NCBI GenBank assembly: GCA_945913285.1
Contig: CAMEDD010000005.1
Span: 1-64,000 of the forward strand
Reading direction: 5' to 3'
DNA length: 64,000 nucleotides
DNA from: Candidatus Sulfopaludibacter sp. SbA3
Lineage (GTDB): Bacteria; Pseudomonadota; Alphaproteobacteria; Caulobacterales; Hyphomonadaceae
In this document: positions 25,092 to 34,776 of the stretch, in pieces
Layout: each line of letters begins with the position of its first letter
Numbering within the stretch: the stretch's first letter is position 1
The notes under the pieces: generated by a model
Seen by the model: the letters and a program-made list of their open reading frames with translations, nothing else
What the model was told of the DNA's origin: nothing
Database searches by the model: none
Made by a program: the position numbers and the translations under genes

Positions 25092-25855
25092 GGCGCCGAT
25101 GTAAAACGTTTCGCGGGCCGCGTCACCCGCAACAGGACGATCGTTGCAGTGCCGATGGCGGCCATGATTGCGATGAGGTGCATTTCCGTACGTAGCCAGT
25201 TGTTGAGCACCACGCCGAAGAAGCCCCAGCCGAGCGCGGCGAAGAACCAGAGGCTGCGGCTGATGCGCGTTGAGAAGACGTAAGCGGCAAGGCCTGCCGT
25301 CGCGAACGTGGTCCAGAACATCGGCCAGGGAAAATCGGTGGGGGCAAGGCCGGTGAAGGTGCGGATCGTCAGCGGCACCGAGATGGCGGTGGCGACGGAA
25401 ATCCAACCGGACAGAAGGCCAGAGGCGGCGCCACCCAGCCAGAAGGTGGCGCCGCGTTCTTGGCCGCGCAGGGTTTGCAGCCGCGCCGCCGCCAACCAGG
25501 CTGCGATCAGAATGGGGGCGAGCAGTACGAAGTTCAGCTGCTGGGAGACGATCAGCTGGGCGCTGAGCATCCAGACAATATTGGCGGTTCCGGCGGCGAG
25601 CATAGGCCAGCCGATCCTCGGATACCAAGCCGTGGGACGCAGGATACCCGCGAGGCCAAAGCCGGCATAGGCGAGGAAAATGAGGCCCCAGATCGAAAAG
25701 AAGGCGGGCAGGGGTTGTTCGGGAGCATCCAAGCTGGCGGTCGCATCGCCAATCGGCGTGCCAATCCCGAAAACGGGTGACAGCGGGCCGGACAGCGGCT
25801 GCAATATGCCAAGGCACAGGATCAACCAGGGGAGCGCGCGCTTCATGGCGTTCAT
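25088..25855 (-). CDS. TspO/MBR-related membrane protein
   Basis: 255 residues with about eight hydrophobic segments. FSIWGLIFLAYAGFG near residue 54 and WPMFWTTFATAGLAAY later resemble the W-rich TspO/tryptophan-rich sensory protein family and its longer bacterial relatives. No ligand residues can be assigned with confidence. Two start codons are close together (25855, 25846). It is the first gene of a unit with mscS and a small membrane protein through successive ATGA overlaps. Confidence 0.6.
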   Translation of the reverse strand: MNAMKRALPWLILCLGILQPLSGPLSPVFGIGTPIGDATASLDAPEQPLPAFFSIWGLIFLAYAGFGLAGILRPTAWYPRIGWPMLAAGTANIVWMLSAQLIVSQQLNFVLLAPILIAAWLAAARLQTLRGQERGATFWLGGAASGLLSGWISVATAISVPLTIRTFTGLAPTDFPWPMFWTTFATAGLAAYVFSTRISRSLWFFAALGWGFFGVVLNNWLRTEMHLIAIMAAIGTATIVLLRVTRPAKRFTSAP

Positions 25856-25878
25856 TTACAGCGCGCGTGGTGGCTTGC

Positions 25879-27033
25879 CTATGTGCAGGCGTCTGGCTGC
25901 GCTTCACAAAGTGCGATTACGGAGTCCATCCAGCCGGTATAGCCCTGAAGGTTGGTATAGCGGCCGTTATAGTCTCCGGCGCAGAACTGGCCGGTGGCCC
26001 GGTTCTGTTCGACGACCGACAGGATGCCGACCACGGACTTGCTGCCGTCGGCTTCGGAGACGTAGAGCGGGCCGCCGGAATCGCCGATGCAGGGACCCGC
26101 GCCGCTCTGGCTGGCGACGGTGATGGCGGCCGGTCCAACGGCCGCGATCTTCAGCGAGGTCGTGAGCAGTTCGTTCGACAGCTGGCCGCCGAAATGCGTG
26201 AGACCCCAGCCCGCCATTTCGCCGGTCGGGTAGTTGGCTGGAGCGAGCGGCTGGCGGGTCGTTGCGACACGCGCGATGGGGACATTGGTCAGGGACGCGG
26301 CCTGCGCGTCGTTGAGGTGGAGGAGGGCGATGTCGTTGGAATAGCCGTTGTCCGTGCCGAGATAACCGCCATGGCAGATGGCAACCTCGGCGGCGGTGAT
26401 GCGGGCGGCGGGGCTACGCAGGTTGGCGGCGTCGCCGATGAGGCGGATCTCGTCATAGGGCTGGTCCACGCAGTGGGCGGCCGTGACGAACCAGTTGGTA
26501 CGGATGCGCACGGCGCTGCAATGGCCGCTGGCTATGGCGCCGCTCACTTCGGCGCGGCGCGGCTCGAGTTTCACGATGCCCGGGAAAGAGGACAGCGCCG
26601 CGGCAAAGGCGTTGACCGCCTCGGTGCCGATCACGGGTTCTTCCAGCTGCGTCGCCCCGGCGACCGAAGCGACGGTTGGTGTGGCGGCAGCGCCTTCTGG
26701 CAGCGCGCAGCGGGACGCGTTGTAGAGCGCGAGCATGGGGCGCGAGGCGGCGGCCAGGGTAGCGGCGCTGGCGGGTGCGGCGGCCAGGGTTTCGGCGCCG
26801 GGCGGGGGCGCATCGCGGTCAACCGTTGGGGTTTCGCCCTCGACCGCGGGGACATCCGAAACCAGAAGCTCGTCATCGGCGGCGTCCGTTGCCACCTGCG
26901 AAATGGCGGGGTCTTCGTCGCTGCTTTGGGCCTCTCCGGCCGCGGGTTCACCGGCGCCAGGAAGGCGGACCTGGTCGCAGGCGGACAGGGACGCGGCGAG
27001 CACAGCCAGCGCCAGCAGTTGAGCGGTTCTCAT
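25879..27033 (-). CDS. Trypsin-like serine protease lipoprotein (S1 family)
   Basis: 384 residues. Lipobox SLSAC (Cys19) is followed by an acidic, low-complexity linker of about 100 residues and then a chymotrypsin-fold domain. The catalytic triad is visible as FVTAAHCVD (His), NDIALL (Asp) and GPCIGDSGGPL (Ser). Paired Cys residues flank the His and Ser loops. It is anchored at the periplasmic face of a membrane. The start at 27033 has AAGGGAAG upstream; an ATG at 27066 is possible. The first residues of the protease domain (VIGTEAVN) suggest no zymogen cleavage site of the RIVGG type. Confidence 0.85.
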   Translation of the reverse strand: MRTAQLLALAVLAASLSACDQVRLPGAGEPAAGEAQSSDEDPAISQVATDAADDELLVSDVPAVEGETPTVDRDAPPPGAETLAAAPASAATLAAASRPMLALYNASRCALPEGAAATPTVASVAGATQLEEPVIGTEAVNAFAAALSSFPGIVKLEPRRAEVSGAIASGHCSAVRIRTNWFVTAAHCVDQPYDEIRLIGDAANLRSPAARITAAEVAICHGGYLGTDNGYSNDIALLHLNDAQAASLTNVPIARVATTRQPLAPANYPTGEMAGWGLTHFGGQLSNELLTTSLKIAAVGPAAITVASQSGAGPCIGDSGGPLYVSEADGSKSVVGILSVVEQNRATGQFCAGDYNGRYTNLQGYTGWMDSVIALCEAQPDACT

Positions 27034-27173
27034 GGCCGAAGCTTCCCTTCTGAAAGTCAGCGACATTAAGGCGGTCGCAGGCCGCGCGGTCAAGCGCGGG
27101 GCGAACTGCCGCGGCAGGGTTGCTCCTTCGGGGCCCGTGTCTATTCTCGGCCAAACTCCGGAGACCTGACACG

Positions 27174-28679
27174 ATGCGCCCAATTCGCGCGGCTGCGGCT
27201 GCCCTTCTGTTCGCCATGCCCTGCCTCATCTCCAGCGCCCAGGAAGGCGGGACGAGCGAGGCGATGGAGACGGCGTTCGCAGCAGGCTGGAAGGCGACCT
27301 TTGTCTGCTCGGGCGTGTTCGTTGCTGAACAAAGCCTGCCTGAAATCGAGCGCAATGAACTCTCCGGCATCTACCCGGATTATCAGCTCGCCTATGATGC
27401 CCTGCCGGCCGCGCAGGTGGACGAGACGCGCAAGCTGGTATCGGTGACCTATTCGCCCTCCATGCCGCCGCGCATGGCCGCTTACCGACCGGGGTATGGC
27501 TGCACCCAGCTGCCCGCAGGCGCAGGGGAAGAGGCCATCGGATTTCTGCCGAAGTTTACCTCCTGGCCGGCGCCGTCCGCGCAGGACCGGGGCAGCGCCA
27601 TTGGCTCCAACGTGAAGATCGAGCTGCGGATCGAGGATGCCGAACGGCTCGACCCGCCGGTGTCGGCAGCGTTTGACGAGATCACATATGGCAGTGGCAC
27701 GCGGACCGCCTCCGTGGTCGTTGTGCGAGACGGGCAGATCGTTGCCGAGCGCTATGACCGTGGCATCGATAACGAGACGCCGGTGCGGACCTGGTCTGTG
27801 GCGAAATCCCTGACGGCGACGCTGATGGGCGCCGCGCGCCAGAAGGGCCTGATAGACATCGACTATCCGGCGGTCCTCGCGAGCTGGAACAACGGCGCCG
27901 ATCCGAGGCGGGCGATCACGATCCGAAACCTGCTCCATATGGCGAGCGGCCTCGATAGCGGCGATAATGGCTCGCGTACGGATCAACTCTATTTTGCCGG
28001 CGCACGGGTCGTGGATGCGGCTACGACCCGTACGCTCGAAGCCAAGCCCGGCACACGGTTCAAGTATGCCAACAATGATACGCTGATCGCGATGCGGGCG
28101 CTGCGCGAGGCGATGAAGGATGACAACAAGTTTCACCGGTTTCCCTATGAGCGCCTGCTGCACAAGATCGGCGCGTTGCACACGACGCTCGAGATCGACT
28201 GGAACGGCGATTTCATTTCCTCCAGCCAGGTCTGGGCGACGGGTCGCGATCTGGCGCGGCTTGGCCAGCTTTACCTTCAGGACGGCACTTGGGCGGGCGA
28301 GCGTCTGTTGCCGGAAGGATGGGTGGCCTTTGTCCGCACACCGGCACCAGCCCAACCGGCGACCGGCAAGGGATATGGCGCGCAGTTCTGGCTGATGGAT
28401 GGTGTGGTCGGCGTGCCTGCGGGCACGTTCTATGCCGCGGGAAACCGGGGACAGTACATCGTGATCATCCCGGCACTGAACGCCGTGATCGTCCGCCAGG
28501 CCTTTGACGTGATCGGCGGCGCCCAGTTCGAAATCGAACGGTTTACCGCCGACGTTGTGGCGGCCCTCAACGCGGCCGATGCTGGCCGTGCCGTGGCCCG
28601 TGCGAAAGCCGATGCAGGCGCAGACGGCGAGGTTTCACTTCGCGAAGCGCGCGGGCCTGCCGTCGGCAAACCCAACTAA
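27174..28679 (+). CDS. Exported serine hydrolase with N-terminal cysteine domain
   Basis: 501 residues. A Sec signal peptide (1-22) is followed by a domain at about 40-115 (FVCSGVFVAE at 43-52 and a closing YGCTQLP at 108-114) and then a class C beta-lactamase-type hydrolase. The active site has SVAK (Ser208, Lys211) and YAN (298-300), with a C-terminal AGNRGQY replacing KTG. The front domain matches the separate small protein encoded at 11679-11993. The hydrolase is likely an esterase or peptidoglycan/D-peptide hydrolase in the periplasm. GGAG precedes the ATG at 27174. Confidence 0.85.
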   Translation: MRPIRAAAAALLFAMPCLISSAQEGGTSEAMETAFAAGWKATFVCSGVFVAEQSLPEIERNELSGIYPDYQLAYDALPAAQVDETRKLVSVTYSPSMPPRMAAYRPGYGCTQLPAGAGEEAIGFLPKFTSWPAPSAQDRGSAIGSNVKIELRIEDAERLDPPVSAAFDEITYGSGTRTASVVVVRDGQIVAERYDRGIDNETPVRTWSVAKSLTATLMGAARQKGLIDIDYPAVLASWNNGADPRRAITIRNLLHMASGLDSGDNGSRTDQLYFAGARVVDAATTRTLEAKPGTRFKYANNDTLIAMRALREAMKDDNKFHRFPYERLLHKIGALHTTLEIDWNGDFISSSQVWATGRDLARLGQLYLQDGTWAGERLLPEGWVAFVRTPAPAQPATGKGYGAQFWLMDGVVGVPAGTFYAAGNRGQYIVIIPALNAVIVRQAFDVIGGAQFEIERFTADVVAALNAADAGRAVARAKADAGADGEVSLREARGPAVGKPN

Positions 28680-28686
28680 GCCCGCG

Positions 28687-30567
28687 TCAGGGTGAGCCGT
28701 AGCCCGCAGGCGGGGTGTGGGTCATCGATAGGCCGAAGCGCGACACGAGTTCAGCCGGGGCGGGCGCTTGCGCCATGCCCGCAGACGCATCCGCGCCGGT
28801 CAGGTCCGCGAGCGTCACAGGGCGCTCGGGCGCAATCTTGATCGAGAAGGTGCCACCCGCAGTGATGAACTGCGACAGGCCGGTCAGCCAGGGCAGGGCG
28901 TCGGGTACTTCCTGAGTGACGGCGCCGCTGGCAAACATCAGCATGCCAGACGCAAACATGCGCACCGTGTCGGGCGTGCCCTGCGCGAAGTTTGCGAGCA
29001 TGGCGTCGTCTTCGCCGCTCATCTTGGCGATCTCTATGGTGAGGGCGGCTACCGCGTTGAGCACGCCCGTGTCCGTGAAACTGTACTCCCCGCCGACGAT
29101 GGAGAACGTGTCTTGAAACAGCTTTTGCAGCACGGCGTCGTTAGGCGTCTTGCCATCTTTTCCGAAAGCGGGGACCAGATCAGCGTAGCTCGGCAGGGTC
29201 ATCTCGAAACGCGTGTTATCCGTATAGAGATTGTCCGAGACGCTCTGGTTGGAGAGGCGCGTCGCTCCGGTTTTGCTGTTCCAGGTGAGCGAGAGCTCTC
29301 CATCCCCCGACAGCCGTCCGAGACCTGTGCGATCAAGAATGCCGGCAATCTCCTGGATCGACGGCGCGCCCGCTTCTGAGGCACCTTCAGGTTCCAGTTC
29401 CGCGGCCCAGGCCATGAGGCTATCGATATCGAACGCGACATCCTGGTGGCGGATACTGATGCGCTCCGGGAGAAACCAGGCGAACTGGTCCGCCGAGATG
29501 TTCAGGGCGCCGATCTCGAAGTAGGGGTTTCCATCCAAATCCAATTTCAAGCCTTCAAGCGCGTAGGTGCCAAGGCTGAAGAGGTTGCGCTCTGTGATCG
29601 GGGGCATCTCGCCGCGCTCGCCATAGGCGAGCAGCTTGCTCAATCGAATGCCGCTGATGGCCGAATAGGCGCTCGCGCCGCTTATTTCGACTGGTTCGCT
29701 GCGCACAGTTGGCGCGGAATCTCCTCGCGCGGGTAAGAGGGGAACGGGCAAAGCGCCTGAGAATGTCGCGCCGGTTTGGATCATCGACGCTACATCGCCC
29801 CGGTCATAGCCCTCGATAAGCTGGCGCGCAGAGCCGGATGACAGGCTGCCACTTGCGCTGCCTTCGACAAGGGATTGGTCGAGCCGCACATCGAACGCGG
29901 CGCTCTTATCGAGGGAGAAGCTTCGGGCGAGTGCAGATAGCAGCCGGATCGCGGCGAGGCCTTCGTCCTGGCCTTCGGTTTCCTCCAAGGTCCAGGGGTG
30001 AAGGGTGAAACCGCTGAAAATCACCCGGCCCACGGTCATCTTGGAGGACGCATAGGTGATGTTGGCGGCGGCGCTGGCTTCCGGCAGCGCTTCGCTCATC
30101 GCGTCATTCACGGCATTGGTGTAGCGGGTGAGATCGATGTTCACACCCGAGAGCTCGATCCGGTCGAACAGGCGGAGCGTGTCGCCGAGGCGTTGGCCGT
30201 TCATCCGGCTCTTGAGGGCAGCTACGTCGGCATTCCAGACCAGCATTTCCTTTGCGGTGAACAATGTGGACGGTTGTTCGCCGAGGGAGTCGACGCGCAG
30301 GTTTGAGAGCTTCGTCGCGCCGGTTTCGGCGTCGCGGCTGGAACTGTCGAAGGAGATGCGGGCGATGCCGGTGAGAGCGGCATTCAGCCCCTCCACATCA
30401 AACGCGGCTCCGGTTGCGGCGGGGCGCTTTTCGATCGCGGCAAACTGTGCGTCCACCGACACATTCGCCGGCGCCGGCGCCGGCGCAGAGGGCAAGACGG
30501 GGGCGACGGCAAGGAGGGAGGCGAGGGCAAAGGCCCTGACATTGGCAACCCAAGACATGAAACGCAT
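28687..30567 (-). CDS. Large exported protein with internal repeats, unknown function
   Basis: 626 residues with a Sec signal peptide and a Pro-Ala linker (residues 28-34, encoded by a GCCGGC microrepeat). No catalytic motif is visible. A repeat is present: ETGATKLSNLRVDS (about 81-94) and SKTGATRLSNQSVSDN (about 431-446), each following an R/E-x-x-S/LSF/TW strand. This suggests tandem beta-rich domains of roughly 350 residues, in the style of YdgA/DUF945 proteins. It is probably periplasmic or outer-membrane associated. A hairpin and a TCTAGAGC element lie just upstream. I cannot assign a role. Confidence 0.65.
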   Translation of the reverse strand: MRFMSWVANVRAFALASLLAVAPVLPSAPAPAPANVSVDAQFAAIEKRPAATGAAFDVEGLNAALTGIARISFDSSSRDAETGATKLSNLRVDSLGEQPSTLFTAKEMLVWNADVAALKSRMNGQRLGDTLRLFDRIELSGVNIDLTRYTNAVNDAMSEALPEASAAANITYASSKMTVGRVIFSGFTLHPWTLEETEGQDEGLAAIRLLSALARSFSLDKSAAFDVRLDQSLVEGSASGSLSSGSARQLIEGYDRGDVASMIQTGATFSGALPVPLLPARGDSAPTVRSEPVEISGASAYSAISGIRLSKLLAYGERGEMPPITERNLFSLGTYALEGLKLDLDGNPYFEIGALNISADQFAWFLPERISIRHQDVAFDIDSLMAWAAELEPEGASEAGAPSIQEIAGILDRTGLGRLSGDGELSLTWNSKTGATRLSNQSVSDNLYTDNTRFEMTLPSYADLVPAFGKDGKTPNDAVLQKLFQDTFSIVGGEYSFTDTGVLNAVAALTIEIAKMSGEDDAMLANFAQGTPDTVRMFASGMLMFASGAVTQEVPDALPWLTGLSQFITAGGTFSIKIAPERPVTLADLTGADASAGMAQAPAPAELVSRFGLSMTHTPPAGYGSP

Positions 30568-30674
30568 CCTCCTTCTGGCTCGTGCCCGGTCTAGAGCCCC
30601 TGCGCCTCAAGGCGCAAGATGTGAATTGAGTTACATGAACCGGGCCTGAGCGGACTGGCTGCCTGGGGCACCGA

Positions 30675-31359
30675 TCACGGCGCACCGGGGCCGCCCGAGG
30701 GGAGCGGCTTGAGATCGGTAATCCGGCGGGTTTCCCTCTGCTTGAGGGGCTGCATCATGGCCGACCCGTTGAGGTCAAGTTTCAACGAGGCGATATGCGT
30801 GCGCCCGTCGGGGGCGGCGGCGCAGGCGACCTTCATGCTGAAGGCCTCGATCTTCGCCGCGGCCATGGGCTTGAAAGCTTTTTCCGAGATCATTTCGAAC
30901 GCGAGGATCGCGCCGGTCGCCTTGTCGATCAGGGCATTGGCGATGAGGTATTTTTAGGCGCTGGCCATCTGGCCTTCTTCCTTGCCCGGCAAAGACGTGA
31001 AACGATAGGTTGCGCTGGCCGGTGTTTCTGAGACGCGCTTGGCGCTGGCCGGAATGGTCTCGGCGAAATCGCTGCACCAGATGTCGCCCTGCGTCCGCTC
31101 GGCCAGCCTGCCCGGCCTTCTTGCGCGCGTCACCTTTCAGGCCAGTCGCAGCCGGGTTCAGTTTGACGACGCGTTTGCCCCCGGGCTTGCTCTGGTCCAC
31201 CCAGAGCTGGAAGCGGTTTTCGCCGTCATAGTCGTCCATGTTGAAGGTGTAGCGCGGCCCGTCCTTCGAAATCGACTTGGCCTTTTGCAGCAGCGAATCG
31301 GCCGTGGCCGGAAAGGCCAAGGCGAGCAGTATTGGGCTTGCGAGGACGGCGCGGTGCAG
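30675..31359 (-). pseudogene. Degenerate exported-protein gene (frameshift plus in-frame stop)
   Basis: Reading leftward from about 31359, a signal-peptide-like LASPILLALAFPATADS leads into KDGPRYTFNMDDYDG, WVDQSKPGGKRVVKLNPAA and KGDARKKAGQ. Sense then continues only in the next frame from about 31110 (ERTQGDIWCSDFAETIPA ... YRFTSLPGKEEGQMASA), meets TAA at 30956-30954, and continues past it as YLIANALIDKATGAILAFEM to a normal stop at 30675. No ATG, GTG or TTG precedes the signal peptide. At least a +1 shift, a nonsense codon and a lost start are therefore needed. The combined protein would be about 225 residues with several Cys. The family is not recognised. Sequencing error could explain one lesion, but hardly all three. 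Confidence 0.7.
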
Positions 31360-31433
31360 GGGAGGCTGCGGGAGTTTGGACGGGCAGGCTTTTAGGGCAG
31401 GCGCGCGGCGGCGGGATCGCTTAGACTGGGAAC

Positions 31434-33938
31434 ATGGCTGATACGCTTGCGCCGACTTTCGTTTTGCCCCCCGCCTTTGACGCGTGGTTTGCAGAGCGTG
31501 GCTGGGCGCCGCGCCCGCACCAGCTGGCGCTGGCCGAGGCATCGCTGCGCGGCGAAAGCGCCCTGTTGATCGCGCCGACAGGCGGGGGAAAGACGCTCGC
31601 CGGATTTCTGGGGAGTTTAATTGAACTGTCTGAACGGGGCGCGACCAATTCTGGCATCCCGGCTTTGCATACGCTCTATGTCTCTCCGCTCAAAGCGCTG
31701 GCGGCAGACGTACAGCGCAACGTACTCACGCCGGTAACGGACATGGGCCTGCCGATCCGCATCGAGACGCGGACCGGAGATACTGCCACCCATGTGCGCC
31801 AGCGACAGCGCAAGACACCTCCGGACATTTTACTGACGACGCCGGAACAGCTGGCCCTGCTGATTGCGTCTGACCATGCGGGGGCGTTCTTTGCGGATCT
31901 GCGCTGCGTAATCATCGACGAGATTCACGCGCTCGCGCCGTCGAAGCGGGGTGACCTGCTCTCGCTTGGCCTGGCCGCGCTCGCCGAGTGGGCGCCGGCC
32001 TGCCGGTTTCTGGGGCTGTCGGCGACCGTGCGTGAGCCGGAGGAACTGGCGCGCTGGCTGGACGTGCGGGGGCCGGAGCGCCGCGCTCGGATCATTACGG
32101 CTGCAGGCGGTATGAAGGCCGATGTCGACATTCTCATTTCGCGGGAGCGCATTCCCTGGTCCGGTCATTCCGGACGGTTTGCGGTCGGCGAGGTCTATGA
32201 GGCGATCAAGGCGGCAAAGATGACGCTGGTCTTCGTCAATACGCGCAGTCAGGCGGAGCTGATGTTCCAGGAGCTGTGGAGCGCGAATGAGGACGGCCTG
32301 CCGATTGCGCTGCATCACGGCTCGCTGGCGCGCGAGCAGCGCCAGAAGGTCGAGGCGGCGATGGCGGCCGGCCAGCTGAAAGCCGTCGTCTGCACTTCCA
32401 CGCTCGATCTGGGAATCGATTGGGGCGAGGTGGATCTCGTGATCCAGATGGGCGCGCCGAAAGGTGCGGCCCGCCTGATCCAGCGCATCGGCCGCGCCAA
32501 TCACCGGATGGACGAAGCCAGCAAAGCCCTCCTTGTGCCGACAAACCGGTTCGAGGTGCTGGAATGCCGGGCGGCCGAAGCGGCGGTGGAGGCAGGCGAG
32601 ATCGACGGGGAAGGCGTACGCACGGGCGCGCTCGATATCCTCGCGCAACACATCATGGGCCGCGCCTGCGGCGAAGGCTTCCGGCTGGACGCGCTGTTCG
32701 AGGAAGTGCGCCGGGCCGCACCCTATGAATGGCTCGATTGGGAGACGTATGAGCGGATCGTCGATTTCGTCGCGACCGGTGGCTACGCTCTGAAGACGTA
32801 TGACCGGTTTCACCGCATCGTGCGGCAACCGGATGGCCTGTGGGTGGCGCGCACCGCGCGGGACAAGCAGGCGCACCGGATGAATGTGGGCGCGATTGTC
32901 GAGGCGCCGATGCTGTCGGTACGGCTGGCTGGATTTGCTGGCCAGGACGCCGCGCCGGGCAGTTCTGAAAAACGCGCGATCCGGCCGGGGCGCAGGCTCG
33001 GCGAGATGGAGGAGTATTTCCTCAGCCTGCTGGCGCCGGGCGACACGTTCCTGTTCGGCGGGGAAATCCTGCGCCTGATCGGAATTGACGGGATGGACGC
33101 TCTGGTGATGCGCGCGCAGTCAGACTCGCCGGCGATACCGACCTATAATGGCGGCAAGTTCCCTCTGACGACTTTCCTGGCCGACCGTGTACGCAAGATG
33201 ATCCATGACCCGGCACAATGGACCGGCTTGCCAGATCCGGTGCGGGAGTGGTTTGAGATTCAGGCGCTGCGATCCGCGATCCCGCCCGCAGACCATCTGC
33301 TCGTCGAAACCTTTCCTCGGGCGGGCCGGCACTATCTCGTCTCCTATCCCTTCGAGGGACGCCTTGCCCACCAGACACTGGGCATGCTGGTCACGCGTCG
33401 GCTCGAGCGGATGGGGGCAAAACCCAGCGGATTCGTCGCGAGTGAGTATGCAATGGCGGTCTGGGGGCTTGAGGATATGCGCGGCCTCGACATGGACGCC
33501 GTGTTCCATCCGGACATGCTGGGCGACGACCTTGAGGAATGGCTGGCTGAGAGCGCGCTGATGAAGCGGACCTTTGCACATTGCGCGATCATTTCAGGTC
33601 TCATTCACAGAAACCTTCCGGGGTCGGAGAAAAACGCACGGCAGGTGACCTTCTCGACGGATCTGATTTATGACGTACTGCGCGGCCATGAGCCGGACCA
33701 TATCCTGCTTCAGGCGGCGCGGGCGGATGCGGCGACGGGATTGCTCGACGTGCGGCGCCTGTCTGACATGCTGGCCCGGATTGAAGGCCGGATCGTGCAC
33801 AAGCGGCTCGAGAAGATCAGCCCGTTTGCCGTGCCGGTCATGCTGGAGGTTGGCCGTGAGCCCGTATTTGGGGCCTCGGCGATGGAAGCGGTTCTGCGCG
33901 AAGCGGAAGAAGACCTCGTTCGCGACGCGATGGCCTGA
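31434..33938 (+). CDS. Ligase-associated DEXH-box DNA helicase (Lhr core type)
   Basis: 834-residue superfamily 2 helicase. Walker A is APTGGGKT (48-55), the DEIH box IIDEIHAL starts near residue 160, motif III is GLSATV, and the C-terminal RecA domain has FVNTRSQAE, HHGSLAREQR and QRIGRANHR. A winged-helix and Lhr-type C-terminal region follows. Size and domain order match the helicase of the ligase-associated DNA damage response set (with an MBL-fold exonuclease, an ATP-dependent DNA ligase and PdeM). PdeM lies 840 bp downstream, but the ligase and exonuclease are not in this window. The ATG at 31434 is the first possible start. Confidence 0.9.
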   Translation: MADTLAPTFVLPPAFDAWFAERGWAPRPHQLALAEASLRGESALLIAPTGGGKTLAGFLGSLIELSERGATNSGIPALHTLYVSPLKALAADVQRNVLTPVTDMGLPIRIETRTGDTATHVRQRQRKTPPDILLTTPEQLALLIASDHAGAFFADLRCVIIDEIHALAPSKRGDLLSLGLAALAEWAPACRFLGLSATVREPEELARWLDVRGPERRARIITAAGGMKADVDILISRERIPWSGHSGRFAVGEVYEAIKAAKMTLVFVNTRSQAELMFQELWSANEDGLPIALHHGSLAREQRQKVEAAMAAGQLKAVVCTSTLDLGIDWGEVDLVIQMGAPKGAARLIQRIGRANHRMDEASKALLVPTNRFEVLECRAAEAAVEAGEIDGEGVRTGALDILAQHIMGRACGEGFRLDALFEEVRRAAPYEWLDWETYERIVDFVATGGYALKTYDRFHRIVRQPDGLWVARTARDKQAHRMNVGAIVEAPMLSVRLAGFAGQDAAPGSSEKRAIRPGRRLGEMEEYFLSLLAPGDTFLFGGEILRLIGIDGMDALVMRAQSDSPAIPTYNGGKFPLTTFLADRVRKMIHDPAQWTGLPDPVREWFEIQALRSAIPPADHLLVETFPRAGRHYLVSYPFEGRLAHQTLGMLVTRRLERMGAKPSGFVASEYAMAVWGLEDMRGLDMDAVFHPDMLGDDLEEWLAESALMKRTFAHCAIISGLIHRNLPGSEKNARQVTFSTDLIYDVLRGHEPDHILLQAARADAATGLLDVRRLSDMLARIEGRIVHKRLEKISPFAVPVMLEVGREPVFGASAMEAVLREAEEDLVRDAMA

Positions 33939-33946
33939 AGCTCAAG

Positions 33947-34660
33947 CTATCGCGCCTGGTCGAAGAATTGCACCGCCAGTACGTCCGCGGATGGATTAGC
34001 AGCGCGGATTTCCGGGCTGTCAGAGCGATAAGTCTTGCCAGGATCGCCGGAGACCGGCGCAATTACTTCCGATGCTGCGTCCGCAGACAGACCGAGCGCC
34101 ATCGCGAACTCGCACATGTCGCCGGGCTTTGCCGCAAAGGCGCCGCCCAGCCAATCCACCACCTCGCCTGAATTGTGATTTTCAAAACCCATCATTTCGA
34201 AGGGGCCGCCATTGGCGGCTTCAATGTCGGCGAGGCTTGCGCCGACGAACAGGCCGCCCGCGCCGATCCATTGGCTGTTTTCGCCGCTGACGCGCACATA
34301 GACCGGGCCGCCGCTGGTCTTGTCGAGCCAGAACAGTTCGGCGCGGGTGGCCGGTTCGTCCGGATAGAGCACGAGGGCCGTCTCAGTGCTGTCGACCCAG
34401 CGTAAGTCCTCTTCGGCGAGATTTTCGGCGCCGAACCGCGCGGCAAGCGATTCCCGCGTATCCTCCGGCTGGACGAAGCCGTTCGGGCCACAGACCATTT
34501 GCGGCAGCTTGACGTCGATTTCGCCCGCCGGTTCCTCGACCGCTGCTTGGGTGGTTGCGGTCTCAGGCGCAGCAGGCGGCGCGGCGGCCTCCTGGCAGGA
34601 GGTCAGCGCGAGCGCGCCAATTGAGGCCAGCAGGGCAGGCGGAAATGCAAGCTTGATCAT
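33947..34660 (-). CDS. Lipoprotein of unknown function
   Basis: 237 residues. Lipobox LALTSC (Cys22), an Ala/Pro/Glu linker, then a mixed domain with MVCGPNGFVQPEDTRESLAARFG, which resembles the small helical sensor-like motif (E-S-x-x-x-x-x-F/G) seen in periplasmic proteins with repeated calcyclin-like turns. VYVRVSGENSQWIGAGGLFVG forms a hairpin. A Cys pair (56 and in GDMCEF) could be disulfide bonded. It is inserted on the opposite strand between the helicase and pdeM, breaking that functional set. I do not recognise the family. Confidence 0.65.
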   Translation of the reverse strand: MIKLAFPPALLASIGALALTSCQEAAAPPAAPETATTQAAVEEPAGEIDVKLPQMVCGPNGFVQPEDTRESLAARFGAENLAEEDLRWVDSTETALVLYPDEPATRAELFWLDKTSGGPVYVRVSGENSQWIGAGGLFVGASLADIEAANGGPFEMMGFENHNSGEVVDWLGGAFAAKPGDMCEFAMALGLSADAASEVIAPVSGDPGKTYRSDSPEIRAANPSADVLAVQFFDQAR

Positions 34661-34776
34661 GGCGTGGTTCCTGAGCGTCTGTCTAAAAGAAGTTAGAGCC
34701 GAGCGCCGACGCTCTGTCCACCGCTTGCATATTGGCGCGTTGACCCGGCGCGCGCATCGGGCCAGTCCTGTGCGTG

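Noticed and set aside
30468-30488. GCCGGC microrepeat read as a mobile or regulatory repeat
   Set aside because: It encodes the Pro-Ala linker after the signal peptide of the 626-residue protein, so coding explains it.
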